A DNA stretch of 53,739 nt from Bacteroidales bacterium (lineage in GTDB: Bacteria; Bacteroidota; Bacteroidia; Bacteroidales; JAGONC01), in NCBI GenBank assembly GCA_028716265.1, contig JAQUQD010000011.1, forward strand, positions 1-53,739, given 5' to 3'. The notes under the pieces are model-generated. The model saw only the letters and a list, made by a program, of their open reading frames with translations. It made no database searches and had not been told where the DNA came from. Positions 33,779 to 42,231 of this stretch are shown here, piece by piece; position 1 is the stretch's first letter, and each line of letters begins with the position of its first letter. A program made the translations under genes and the position numbers.

Positions 33779-36277
33779 ATGTCCGAAGGAGAGAAGATTG
33801 TCAGTGTAAATATTGAGAACCAGATGAAGTCGGCTTACATCGATTATTCGATGTCAGTCATTGTTTCGCGTGCGTTGCCGGATGTCAGGGATGGGTTGAA
33901 ACCCGTTCACCGGAGAGTTTTATATGGGATGCTGGAGCTGGGAGTACTTTCCAACCGTCCTTATAAAAAATCAGCCAGAATAGTAGGGGAGGTGCTTGGG
34001 AAATATCACCCCCATGGGGACTCGTCTGTTTATGATGCCATGGTCCGTATGGCCCAGGAATGGTCCCTGCGTTACCCTATGGTCGACGGACAGGGGAACT
34101 TCGGATCTATTGACGGTGACAGTCCTGCCGCTATGCGGTACACTGAGGCCAGGCTCAAGAAGATCGCCGAAGAGATGCTCAATGACATCGACAAAGAAAC
34201 GGTGGATATGCAGCTCAATTTCGACGATACGCTCTCTGAGCCCACAGTACTACCTTCCAAGATTCCCAACCTGCTGGTGAACGGAGCTTCAGGCATCGCT
34301 GTAGGCATGGCTACCAATATGCCGCCTCACAACCTGGCGGAGGTCGTAGACGGGATCATCGCTTATATCGACAATAATGACCTGACTATCCAAGAGTTGA
34401 TGAAGTTCATCAAAGGACCGGATTTCCCAACTGCAGGCATCATCTATGGCACGGACGGGATCCTCGACGCTTTTGAGACAGGCAGGGGAAGGATCGTCCT
34501 GAGAGGGGAAACATCGATCGAAGAGGATACCCACGGTCGGGAAAGCATCATCGCAACCTCGATCCCGTATATGGTCAACAAGGCGGAAATGATCAAGAAA
34601 ACAGCGGATCTGATCAACGAAAAGAGGATTGAAGGCATTGCCGATATACGGGATGAATCAGACCGCAATGGCCTCCGGATCGTGTATGAGCTAAAAAAAG
34701 ACACCAACGCCAACGTCGTGCTCAATAAACTCTATCAGTTTACCGCACTGCAAGCTTCCTTTAATGTTAATAATATAGCGCTGGTCAATGGCCGCCCTAA
34801 ATTACTCAACCTAAAGCAGCTAATTAAATATTTCGTCGATCACCGACACCAGGTGGTGATCCGCAGAACGGAATTTGACCTGAAAGAGGCTGAAAAAAGG
34901 GCTCATATTCTCCAGGGATTGCTCATCGCCATCGATCACCTCGACGAAGTGATCGCCCTGATCAGGGGATCTGCCACGCCGGATGAAGCCAAAACCAGCC
35001 TGATGGAACAGTTTCAGCTATCAGAGATCCAGGCCAAGGCAATCCTGGATATGCGGCTGCAACGGCTTACTGGACTGGAAAGGGAAAAAATCAGAAACGA
35101 ATACGAAGAAGTGCTTCAACTGATCCAGCATTTGAAAGACATTTTGGCTGATTTCAGCCTACGGATGAGCATCATCAAGGAAGAGTTATTGGATATCAGG
35201 ACCAGGTACGGCGACAGGAGGCTGACCGCGATCGAGCCCTCTGCACAGGATTTTCGCATTGAGGATACGATCGATGATACGGACTTCGTCATCACCATCT
35301 CACGGATGGGATACATCAAGCGTACTTCCTTGTCAGAGTACAGGGTGCAGCACAGGGGAGGAAAAGGGGCCAAAGGATCTGAGCTCAGAGGAGATGATTT
35401 CCTGGAATATATGTTCGTTGCCTCAGCACATAACTACATGCTCTTCTTTACCGAAAAAGGGCGCTGTTTCTGGCTCAGAACTTATGAAATCCCTGAAGGG
35501 GCGAAATCTTCGAAGGGCAGGGCGGTCCAGAACCTGATCAGCATCCCCCCAGACGACAAGATCAGGGCATTCATCAACATTAAGGACCTGAAAGATCCGG
35601 AGTATATCAGGAATAACTTTATCATCCTGGCAACCAAGAAGGGTACCATAAAGAAGACCTCCCTAGAAGCGTATTCGCGGCCCAGGACATCAGGGATCAA
35701 CGCCATCAGCATCAAGGACGACGATCAGCTGCTGGAAGCCAGGCTTACCGATGGCAACAATGAGGTGCTTGTTGCACTGAAATCCGGGAGGGCGATCCGC
35801 TTTCATGAAAAAACAGTCAGACCGATGGGAAGGAACGCATCCGGCGTACGGGGCATTACCCTCTCGGGAAAAGAGGATGAGGTGATTGGTATGATTTGTG
35901 TTGAAAACGGCACCTTCGATATTTTGGTGGTTTCTGAGAATGGATATGGAAAACGATCAAAACTTGAAGATTACCGGGTAACCAACAGAGGAGGCAAAGG
36001 TGTAAAAACGATCAATATCACGTCAAAAACGGGCCAGCTGATCGCGATCAAGAATGTCACCAACAACGACGACCTGATGATCATCAACCAGTCAGGGCTC
36101 ATCATCAGACTGGCTGTAGGAGCGATCCGGGTGATGGGCAGAGCCACGCAGGGAGTGAAACTGATCGATATCCGGGAAGGTGACGCGATCGCAGCGGTGA
36201 CCGCAGTGCCTGTGGATGTTGAAGAAGTGGAAATTGAAGACAACAACGAAATAAATAAAGAACCCGATCAAGAATAA
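33779..36277 (+). CDS. gyrA: DNA gyrase subunit A
   Basis: Type II topoisomerase breakage-reunion subunit, 832 aa from ATG 33779. That start is chosen because the protein then opens [20 protein letters not shown] like its relatives; ATG 33731 would add 16 residues. Catalytic Tyr121 lies in AAMRYTEAR. The quinolone-resistance region reads [17 protein letters not shown], with Ser82, Ser83 and Asp86, i.e. no classic resistance change at Ser82 or Asp86. The GyrA box is QHRGGKG (about 523-529, Arg to His at position 2 relative to QRRGGKG), followed by the beta-pinwheel C-terminal domain, so this is gyrase rather than ParC. An acidic tail ends the protein. A TPR gene follows after 22 nt. Confidence 0.96.
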   Translation: MSEGEKIVSVNIENQMKSAYIDYSMSVIVSRALPDVRDGLKPVHRRVLYGMLELGVLSNRPYKKSARIVGEVLGKYHPHGDSSVYDAMVRMAQEWSLRYPMVDGQGNFGSIDGDSPAAMRYTEARLKKIAEEMLNDIDKETVDMQLNFDDTLSEPTVLPSKIPNLLVNGASGIAVGMATNMPPHNLAEVVDGIIAYIDNNDLTIQELMKFIKGPDFPTAGIIYGTDGILDAFETGRGRIVLRGETSIEEDTHGRESIIATSIPYMVNKAEMIKKTADLINEKRIEGIADIRDESDRNGLRIVYELKKDTNANVVLNKLYQFTALQASFNVNNIALVNGRPKLLNLKQLIKYFVDHRHQVVIRRTEFDLKEAEKRAHILQGLLIAIDHLDEVIALIRGSATPDEAKTSLMEQFQLSEIQAKAILDMRLQRLTGLEREKIRNEYEEVLQLIQHLKDILADFSLRMSIIKEELLDIRTRYGDRRLTAIEPSAQDFRIEDTIDDTDFVITISRMGYIKRTSLSEYRVQHRGGKGAKGSELRGDDFLEYMFVASAHNYMLFFTEKGRCFWLRTYEIPEGAKSSKGRAVQNLISIPPDDKIRAFINIKDLKDPEYIRNNFIILATKKGTIKKTSLEAYSRPRTSGINAISIKDDDQLLEARLTDGNNEVLVALKSGRAIRFHEKTVRPMGRNASGVRGITLSGKEDEVIGMICVENGTFDILVVSENGYGKRSKLEDYRVTNRGGKGVKTINITSKTGQLIAIKNVTNNDDLMIINQSGLIIRLAVGAIRVMGRATQGVKLIDIREGDAIAAVTAVPVDVEEVEIEDNNEINKEPDQE

Positions 36278-36299
36278 TTAAATCTAAAACCGTTAAAAA

Positions 36300-37475
36300 A
36301 TGAAAAGATTAGTATTAATGCTGGCAGCAATCATGGGATTTCTTTTTGCTGATGGCCAGAGTGCGAAAGTCCAGAGCGCCATCAACTACCTGAGAAATGG
36401 CAAGCTGGATAAAGCCAAGGAGAATATTGACGCCGCCATGACAAATCCCTCGACCATGGATAAAGCCAAGACCTGGTTCTACTATGGCAATGTATATCTG
36501 AATATTTATATGTCCCAGGAACCTGAATACAAAAATCTTGCACCCAATGCCCTTGAGATTGCGTATGATGCCTATAAGAAGACAAAACAACTGGATATCA
36601 AGGAAGAGTTCAAGAATGAGCTGCAGATCAACATGCTGATCAGTGCCGAGCAATTCTTCAACAAAGCGGTGGGCGCTTTCGAAGAAATAAAATATATAGA
36701 AGCAAGAGATGGTTTTCTGAGAGCCCGGGAGATCAATGAAAGCTATGGTGGAATTGACACATTATCAACATATTATGGTGGAATTTCCGCCGAATACGGT
36801 GGTGATACGCTGGGTGCCATGAAATTGTATCAAACCCTGATCGATGCCGGCTTCACCGAACCCAACCTGTATTCATCCATGGCCAATATCTACAAAGGTC
36901 TGAAACAGTACGATAAAGGCCTGGAAATCTGTGCATTGGGACGACAGAAATTTCCTGAGGACTTTAACATCATCATAGCTGAAACAAACCTGTACCTGGC
37001 TAACGGCAACTCGGAAATGGCTATAAAGGATCTTCAACTGGCTCTGGAGAAGACACAGGATAATCCGACCATCTATTTCGCAGTAGGGGTACAGTACAAT
37101 ATCATCGCGGATGATACGACAAAACCGGAACCTGTCAGGGAAGAATCCTTCCTGATGGCCGAAAAGGCATACCTAAATGCCATCCGCCTGGATGAAAATT
37201 ACTACGACGCCAATTATAACCTGGGAGCTCTTTATGTGAACAAGGTCGCTTCGATCATTGAAAAAGCCAATGCATTGCCGCTGGGCGATAAGGGGTACGA
37301 TGCCATGAAGCAAAGGGCCGATAACATGTTGCTCCAGGCGATCCCTTACCTGGAAAAAGCTTCAGCGTTGAATCTGGAAGACAAAAATGCACTGATTTCA
37401 CTGAAAGAGATCTACGCACGCCTGGGAATGTACGATAAATTAAAAGAGGTGGATTCCAAGCTTCACAATGAATAA
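36300..37475 (+). CDS. Exported TPR-repeat protein downstream of gyrA
   Basis: 391 aa. Signal peptide MKRLVLMLAAIMGFLFADGQ, then helical TPR units through the whole length (SAINYLRNGKLDKAKENIDAA, SSMANIYKGLKQYDKGLEIC, LYLANGNSEMAIKDLQLALE, ASALNLEDKNALISLKEIYARLGMYDKL). It probably serves as a periplasmic scaffold; no enzymatic motif is seen. It lies 22 nt after gyrA and is followed by a clear terminator, so the two genes form a unit. A gyrA-TPR pairing is familiar in Bacteroidota, without a known reason. Confidence 0.85.
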   Translation: MKRLVLMLAAIMGFLFADGQSAKVQSAINYLRNGKLDKAKENIDAAMTNPSTMDKAKTWFYYGNVYLNIYMSQEPEYKNLAPNALEIAYDAYKKTKQLDIKEEFKNELQINMLISAEQFFNKAVGAFEEIKYIEARDGFLRAREINESYGGIDTLSTYYGGISAEYGGDTLGAMKLYQTLIDAGFTEPNLYSSMANIYKGLKQYDKGLEICALGRQKFPEDFNIIIAETNLYLANGNSEMAIKDLQLALEKTQDNPTIYFAVGVQYNIIADDTTKPEPVREESFLMAEKAYLNAIRLDENYYDANYNLGALYVNKVASIIEKANALPLGDKGYDAMKQRADNMLLQAIPYLEKASALNLEDKNALISLKEIYARLGMYDKLKEVDSKLHNE

Positions 37476-37494
37476 GATCGCATAGAACTTGATG

Positions 37495-37520
37495 AAGGGG
37501 GATACGTTCCCCCTTTTATA
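37495..37520 (+). terminator. Intrinsic terminator of the gyrA-TPR unit
   Basis: AAGGGGGA (37495-37502) pairs with TCCCCCTT (37508-37515) across a 5-nt loop, then TTTATATTTTT. Located 20 nt after the TPR stop codon. Confidence 0.85.
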
Positions 37521-37578
37521 TTTTTCCACTAGTTAACATAATATCTATTATAGGAATAATGTCCGTGATTTTATCCGA

Positions 37579-38124
37579 CTATTTTTTAAGGTATGTATCA
37601 AAATTCTTCCGGAACTTTTCCACTTTCGGAGAGATGACAAAACTACAGTATGGGACATTCGGATTGTTATTGAAATAATCCTGGTGATAATCTTCGGCTT
37701 CGAAGAACATATCAAATGGCTCTATTTCGGTGACGATGGATTGTTTGAACGTTCCCGATTCATCCCATTTCTTTCTGGATGTTTCCGCTATCCTTCGCTG
37801 ATCATCCGTGTGGTAAAAGATGACGGACCGGTACTGTGTCCCCACGTCCGCTCCCTGCCGGTTCAGGGTCGTCGGATCGTGAACGTTCCAAAAGACTTCC
37901 AAAAGTTCCTCAAAGGATAGGATTTGCGGATCGAAGGTAATCTGGCACGCTTCTGCATGGCCAGTCTCTCCGGTACAGACTTCCTTGTACGTAGGCTTTA
38001 TTGTTGTGCCGCCGGCATAACCGGATTGAACCGATGTGACCCCTTTCAATTCCGCAAAGATCGTTTCCACACACCAGAAACACCCTGCACCAAGTGTAAC
38101 TGTATCTAATTTAGTTTCAGCCAT
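37579..38124 (-). CDS. msrA: Peptide-methionine (S)-S-oxide reductase MsrA
   Basis: 181 aa from ATG 38124; ATG 38139 is an alternative and the 38373 ORF start is unlikely. Active-site motif GCFWC gives catalytic Cys15, followed by SGYAGG, VCTGETGHAEA, GADVGTQYRSVIF and EDYHQDYF, all typical of MsrA. It reduces the S-epimer of methionine sulfoxide in proteins. No signal peptide with this start, so cytoplasmic. No MsrB domain is fused or adjacent. The 216 nt upstream to the SDR gene hold no recognisable element. Confidence 0.96.
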   Translation of the reverse strand: MAETKLDTVTLGAGCFWCVETIFAELKGVTSVQSGYAGGTTIKPTYKEVCTGETGHAEACQITFDPQILSFEELLEVFWNVHDPTTLNRQGADVGTQYRSVIFYHTDDQRRIAETSRKKWDESGTFKQSIVTEIEPFDMFFEAEDYHQDYFNNNPNVPYCSFVISPKVEKFRKNFDTYLKK

Positions 38125-38340
38125 ATAACTTATATTCATAATATTAACATGCGTTGAATTATTGAAGCTATAACTTAAAGTTAAAGAGTATATTACATGA
38201 ATTATATAAACTAATAATTGAACTGATAGCATCATGTGGTTAGTATTTTGCATTAAACAAAATAACCGATGAAAATGTTCGAAGGTAAGGATAGTAATGA
38301 TCTCTTTTTGTAAATTGCCGGCCAACTTTAAACAAACCTG

Positions 38341-39324
38341 ATGCGGATAGCCATTACCGGAGCCAGTGGACATGTTGGTTCAACCCTGGTCCGTCAACTG
38401 AACCATCAGAAACATAGCTTGAAGCTGCTTGTACACCAGGATAAAAAAGGTCTTGAGGGGATCAGCTATGTTGCTGTCAGAGGGGACATTCTTGACGTCA
38501 GAGCTGTGGATGAACTTTGCAGGGAAGTGGATGTTGTGTTTCACCTCGCTGCTCAGATTGCCATCAGCAAAAAGAACAAGGATCTTGTATACAAAACGAA
38601 TGTAGAAGGTACACGGAATGTCATCCATGCCTGCCTTGAGAACAATGTGCCAAGACTGGTCCATTTCAGCAGCATTCACGCTCTGGACCCCTACCCGTTA
38701 GACCGTATATTGGACGAATCCAGGAACCTTGTTACGAATAAGCATGGCTTGTACGATCAATCAAAAGCAGATGGCCAGCGGCTGGTGGTGGATCATGTTC
38801 ACAGATCGTCGCTGAATGCCATCATCCTGAATCCAACCGCTATCATTGGTCCGAATGATTACAGATGCTCTTTTCTTGGACAGGCATTGCGGCTCATGTA
38901 CAAGGGCAGTCTGCCCATGCTGGTCCCTGGAGGATACGACTGGGTGGATGTTCGGGATGTTGTCCAGGCCGCTATAAATGCCATCAGCATGGGTAGGAAG
39001 GGTGAAAGTTATCTTCTGTCAGGAACATACATGACGTTAAAAGAACTTTCCCTGCTGATCCAGGAGTTCACTCCGCACAGAACGCCGAAGGTGATGGTCT
39101 CCACGGCAGTAGCAAAGCTGGGCCTTCCCTTCATTTCACTCTATGCCAGGATGCGGGCCCAGGATCCGTTGTACACCAGTGAATCCCTCAACATATTAAA
39201 GGAATGCAATCCATTGATAAGCAATACTAAAGCAAAGCAAGAACTCCAATACCATCCGCGTCCACTGAAAGAAACACTGATGGATACATTTAGCTGGCAA
39301 AAGGAAGTATGGAGGCTCAAATGA
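38341..39324 (+). CDS. NAD(P)-dependent extended SDR (epimerase/3-beta-HSD-like)
   Basis: 327 aa extended short-chain dehydrogenase. Rossmann motif TGASGHVG (6-13), acidic DILD, FHLAAQ, catalytic Ser110/111 in HFSSIHA, Tyr138 and Lys142 in YDQSK. It resembles the dihydroflavonol reductase/HpnA/3-beta-hydroxysteroid dehydrogenase branch rather than UDP-sugar epimerases. Its TGA overlaps the ATG of a steroid 5-alpha-reductase family gene (ATGA), so the two are translationally coupled. A role as the alcohol dehydrogenase that supplies or consumes the 3-keto substrate of that enzyme is a reasonable inference. Confidence 0.85.
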   Translation: MRIAITGASGHVGSTLVRQLNHQKHSLKLLVHQDKKGLEGISYVAVRGDILDVRAVDELCREVDVVFHLAAQIAISKKNKDLVYKTNVEGTRNVIHACLENNVPRLVHFSSIHALDPYPLDRILDESRNLVTNKHGLYDQSKADGQRLVVDHVHRSSLNAIILNPTAIIGPNDYRCSFLGQALRLMYKGSLPMLVPGGYDWVDVRDVVQAAINAISMGRKGESYLLSGTYMTLKELSLLIQEFTPHRTPKVMVSTAVAKLGLPFISLYARMRAQDPLYTSESLNILKECNPLISNTKAKQELQYHPRPLKETLMDTFSWQKEVWRLK

Positions 39325-40082
39325 TCCCGCTACACACGTTCAATCTTATCGTCATAGGGTGGATCCTCACCGGATTGATCATATTCCCTGCGATCTTGAG
39401 TATCACCGCACCCTACGGGAGGCATACAAAAAAAGGCTGGGGACTGTTGATCAATAACCGCCTCGCCTGGATACTTATGGAAGCTCCGGTATTGTTGATC
39501 TTTACACTCTTTTTTCTGCTGGATTCCAATCCCAGGTCCCTGGTGACCTGGATCTTCTTTGCCCTTTTTATGCTTCATTATGTTCACCGTGTATTCATTT
39601 TTCCGCTCAGGATCAGAACCAAGGGTAAAAAGATGCCTGTTTCCGTCATGTTCATGGGAGTGTGCTTTAACCTGATGAATGGATTTCTCATCGGTTACTG
39701 GTTCGGACATCTCTCGCCCCCGTACAGCATTTCCTGGTTGTATGATCCACGGTTTATCGCAGGTGTCATTCTGTTCTTTGCAGGCTTCATCACTAACCTC
39801 TGTTCCGATCAGAAGCTCATGGATCTGCGCAAAGGAGGCAGGACTGGTTATTACATTCCTTATGGAGGGCTTTTCCGTTATATTTCCTGCCCGAATTTCT
39901 TCGGGGAGATCCTTGAATGGACAGGATATGCCCTGTTGACCTGGTGCCTCCCTACCCTTTCCTTCCTGTTATGGACAATCTTTAACCTTGTCCCGCGTGC
40001 GCTGGATCATCACAGATGGTATAAAAAGACCTTTCCTGATTACCCTGCCGGCAGAAAAGCCCTCATCCCATTCATCCTGTAA
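39321..40082 (+). CDS. Steroid 5-alpha-reductase family membrane protein
   Basis: 253 aa polytopic protein (about seven hydrophobic segments) of the 3-oxo-5-alpha-steroid 4-dehydrogenase family, NADPH-dependent reducers of enone double bonds. Matches to animal SRD5A proteins along the length: LAWILMEAP with Glu54 (SRD5A AWFLQELP-type motif), LHYVHRVFIFPL with Tyr87 (HYxHRxxxYP motif), YIPYGGLFRYISCPNFFGEILEW (180-200; Asn192 and Glu196), and a C terminus HHRWYKKTFPDYPAGRKALIPF, close to the family ending. Glu54 and Tyr87 correspond to the residues that hold the steroid 3-keto group. The start at 39321 (ATGA overlap) is preferred to ATG 39309. Physiological substrate unknown: bile acid, sterol or another enone lipid. 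Confidence 0.85.
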   Translation: MIPLHTFNLIVIGWILTGLIIFPAILSITAPYGRHTKKGWGLLINNRLAWILMEAPVLLIFTLFFLLDSNPRSLVTWIFFALFMLHYVHRVFIFPLRIRTKGKKMPVSVMFMGVCFNLMNGFLIGYWFGHLSPPYSISWLYDPRFIAGVILFFAGFITNLCSDQKLMDLRKGGRTGYYIPYGGLFRYISCPNFFGEILEWTGYALLTWCLPTLSFLLWTIFNLVPRALDHHRWYKKTFPDYPAGRKALIPFIL

Positions 40083-40104
40083 ACTACCTTTTTACAGGAT
40101 TACA

Positions 40105-40809
40105 CTAACTGGGTCCAGCGCGGATGACAGAACCCGGAGGATCCCCGGTAAAGTCGCGTTGATACACATGGATATAACCCGGAGGAGAGATCCGGTCATT
40201 CTGATGATGGAAAAGAAAGTACATCCATCGGTCTACTCTTTTATGTAAAATTGAAGGTTTGAATAACCTTCCCCGCTGCTCAACTTCAAAACTGGTAGGT
40301 TTACTACTGTCCGGATGTAAGCTGGCAGCATGAATCTTTTCGGGAATAGGATCACAAAAAAACCAATCTCTGGAAGAGTGGTGACCACAGGAATCACCAC
40401 TGGTGCTCAGCAGGTGATTTAGCACATGTGTGGTGTTGCTGTTATCATCGTTTTTATCTGCAATCTCGACCTCACCGGCATAGTATGTAAAATAAATATT
40501 TTTTATTATATTATTTAATGATAAACATTTAAGGACATTAAATAAAGTATTGGTTGCAGTATTCGAAAAGTGCTCATGATCATTTGCCTGATCCTTGTTC
40601 CGGTCAAACTCCCAAATGATCGTTCTTCCTGCCGGAATGAAAGCAGGTTGCAGAGCAGCAGTAGCAAATTGAAGTTCTTTATCCGCAAAGAAATGTATGG
40701 ATAAGTAAGACAGCAATTCCCTGCATTTGCTAGGTAAACCTGAAAGGCATCTCCCCTGCCCTGATTTCCCGAAGATGATACGAAAATATGAAAATTTGAC
40801 AGGAATCAT
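40105..40809 (-). CDS. Doubtful hypothetical ORF
   Basis: An open frame of 234 codons with no signal peptide, no recognised domain and an uneven composition: the middle (GEVEIADKNDDNSNTTHVLN) looks protein-like, the C-terminal third less so. Its 3' end runs over sequence resembling the 9-bp-unit repeat (GGATTACACTAA and GCGGATGACA, about 40097-40128). No RBS or -7 box is visible upstream in the AT-rich tract. It may be a decayed gene or chance ORF; it is listed because otherwise about 985 nt would be empty. Confidence 0.25.
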   Translation of the reverse strand: MIPVKFSYFRIIFGKSGQGRCLSGLPSKCRELLSYLSIHFFADKELQFATAALQPAFIPAGRTIIWEFDRNKDQANDHEHFSNTATNTLFNVLKCLSLNNIIKNIYFTYYAGEVEIADKNDDNSNTTHVLNHLLSTSGDSCGHHSSRDWFFCDPIPEKIHAASLHPDSSKPTSFEVEQRGRLFKPSILHKRVDRWMYFLFHHQNDRISPPGYIHVYQRDFTGDPPGSVIRAGPS

Positions 40810-40822
40810 GATCTAAATACAT

Positions 40823-41032
40823 TTAAGCGATTGTTTAATAAATATGACAGAAATTAATTAAGAATGAATGTTTACTAATTAAGGATACAATATTAAATCA
40901 TTGATTATGTTATATCAATAAAATTAAGTCCTGAATAAGTACTTGCGAATTTTTTTAAGCGTACTTAATAATAATATTTTTACTTTTTAAGTTTACTTAA
41001 TTATTTTACTTAATTATCTTGATTTTGCTTAA
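40823..41032. promoter_or_regulatory. AT-rich array of TTAAG/CTTAA sites, putative operator
   Basis: TTAAG occurs at 40823, 40858, 40879, 40924, 40955 and 40987. CTTAA occurs at 40964, 40996, 41009 and 41028. Two perfect inverted repeats TTAAG-N4-CTTAA lie at 40955-40968 and 40987-41000, 32 bp apart (about three helical turns). The downstream sites reach into the promoter spacer of the gene at 41068. This looks like cooperative binding sites for a dimeric repressor or activator; the binder is unknown. Confidence 0.5.
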
Positions 41033-41049
41033 TAAATGAATTAGTTTTG
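41019..41049 (+). promoter_or_regulatory. Full Bacteroidota promoter for the 41068 gene
   Basis: TTG at 41019-41021, 20 nt spacer, TAGTTTTG at 41042-41049. This is a complete match to the TTG-N19-21-TAnnTTTG consensus. The start point would be near 41056, giving a 12-nt leader to ATG 41068. A CTTAA site (41028) sits in the spacer. Confidence 0.7.
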
Positions 41050-41067
41050 CGCAGTAGACAATCATCA

Positions 41068-42201
41068 ATGAGTTCGGAGCTTTCCATTCTTAAAAATCCA
41101 TTCATCCGTTTGATGGAGAATGCCCATCTATTCTTTCCGGGTATCGAAAGAATTGTCGCCGTCTACTATGACCGGGTTAAAAAGGATATTTTATCAGTTT
41201 GTGTACACCCGCGTATAGATCCGGGCCATGTGGAAGAGGTATTTCTTAATGAAAACAAGCCTCTCATCCAGAAATCCCGTGTCAACAAATCCCCTACTGC
41301 CTGGCTAACGCGTGAGGAATTGTCCTATGATCTAAAAGCTGTTGAAAACCGTCAGGTGGATATTTTTGACGAACAGCACAAGACTGTCCTGGTCCTGAGG
41401 TTTCCGAATAAATATGATGGGTTGCAGGACATTATGTTCCTTTACTTACAGGAATCGATGAGCATGTTCGGTATGAATCTTACCTCCCGTTCCCTTTCGA
41501 CGGACTATAAGAGCATCATCGGATACCTCCTATATCATTTTGTACTGACCTTTACCCGTACCAGCGAGGCAGATGCCAGTGCCGCACAGACTGTTGCCGA
41601 TTCAACGAAATCCATCATATCGGCGCTTATGCAATCGAATGAGGAACTCAACAGGACCCGGCAGTATTATGGCCAGAGCCTTGTGGATCTGTGTGAAAAT
41701 TATCTTGAAGAGCTACAGTCAGGTTCCGGCCGCAGATACCGGCTCCATGAATCGGCTATTGAAAAGATCAGGAAATATTCCGGTGAGATCAAATACCTGA
41801 AAACCATCATTAAGAATGCAGTGATCTTTGCTGGTTACCTTGAGCAGGATGAAGAACCCGGTTTACTTTACATCCACGATTTTCATCTGAATGCCGAAAC
41901 ATACATTCCCGAGTCGAGGAAGGAAGAACCCTCGACGTATCCTGAAGATCGTTACACTAAAACCATTTATTTACTTGACAGGCTTGAAACAGCTGCAAAA
42001 GAAGTGGTTATGCTTAAGAAAAAACTGACCGGAAAGAACGTTGGAGAGCTCTGTGACCGTCCGATTACTGCTGCAGCCATAACAGACGCTTTGGGTAAGC
42101 ACAGAAAAAAAATCATAGATCTCTTTGAGAAGTATCCCGATAAATGGGAAATAATCAGGAATGACTTCAAGCCTGTTAAAAATTTAGCAGGTAAGTTCTG
42201 A
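41068..42201 (+). CDS. Putative cytoplasmic regulator with GAF-like N domain and C-terminal helix-turn-helix-like region
   Basis: 377 aa, no signal peptide. I do not recognise the family. Residues about 1-170 have the alternating alpha/beta pattern of a GAF-like sensor (RIVAVYYDRVKKDILSVCVH, KTVLVLRFPNKYDGLQDIMFLYL). Residues 175-270 are helical and probably coiled. The end, NVGELCDRPITAAAITDALG (324-343) continuing KHRKKIIDLFEKYPDKW, looks like a helix-turn-helix or Fis-like DNA-binding unit with a basic recognition helix. The start is set by the promoter at 41019-41049; TTG 41047 falls inside the -7 box. The operator-like array directly upstream suggests autoregulation. It reads toward the cyclase gene on the opposite strand (30-nt gap). 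Confidence 0.6.
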   Translation: MSSELSILKNPFIRLMENAHLFFPGIERIVAVYYDRVKKDILSVCVHPRIDPGHVEEVFLNENKPLIQKSRVNKSPTAWLTREELSYDLKAVENRQVDIFDEQHKTVLVLRFPNKYDGLQDIMFLYLQESMSMFGMNLTSRSLSTDYKSIIGYLLYHFVLTFTRTSEADASAAQTVADSTKSIISALMQSNEELNRTRQYYGQSLVDLCENYLEELQSGSGRRYRLHESAIEKIRKYSGEIKYLKTIIKNAVIFAGYLEQDEEPGLLYIHDFHLNAETYIPESRKEEPSTYPEDRYTKTIYLLDRLETAAKEVVMLKKKLTGKNVGELCDRPITAAAITDALGKHRKKIIDLFEKYPDKWEIIRNDFKPVKNLAGKF

Positions 42202-42231
42202 TGTGGTTCCTATCTTTTGGAGAGCAAAGCG

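Noticed and set aside
34018..34050. Fluoroquinolone-resistance change in GyrA
   Set aside because: [12 protein letters not shown] has Ser82 and Asp86, the usual susceptible-type residues at the key positions.
38341..39324. Naming the SDR as a 3-beta-hydroxysteroid dehydrogenase
   Set aside because: Motifs fit the wider extended-SDR group; only the neighbour suggests steroids, which is not enough for a specific name.
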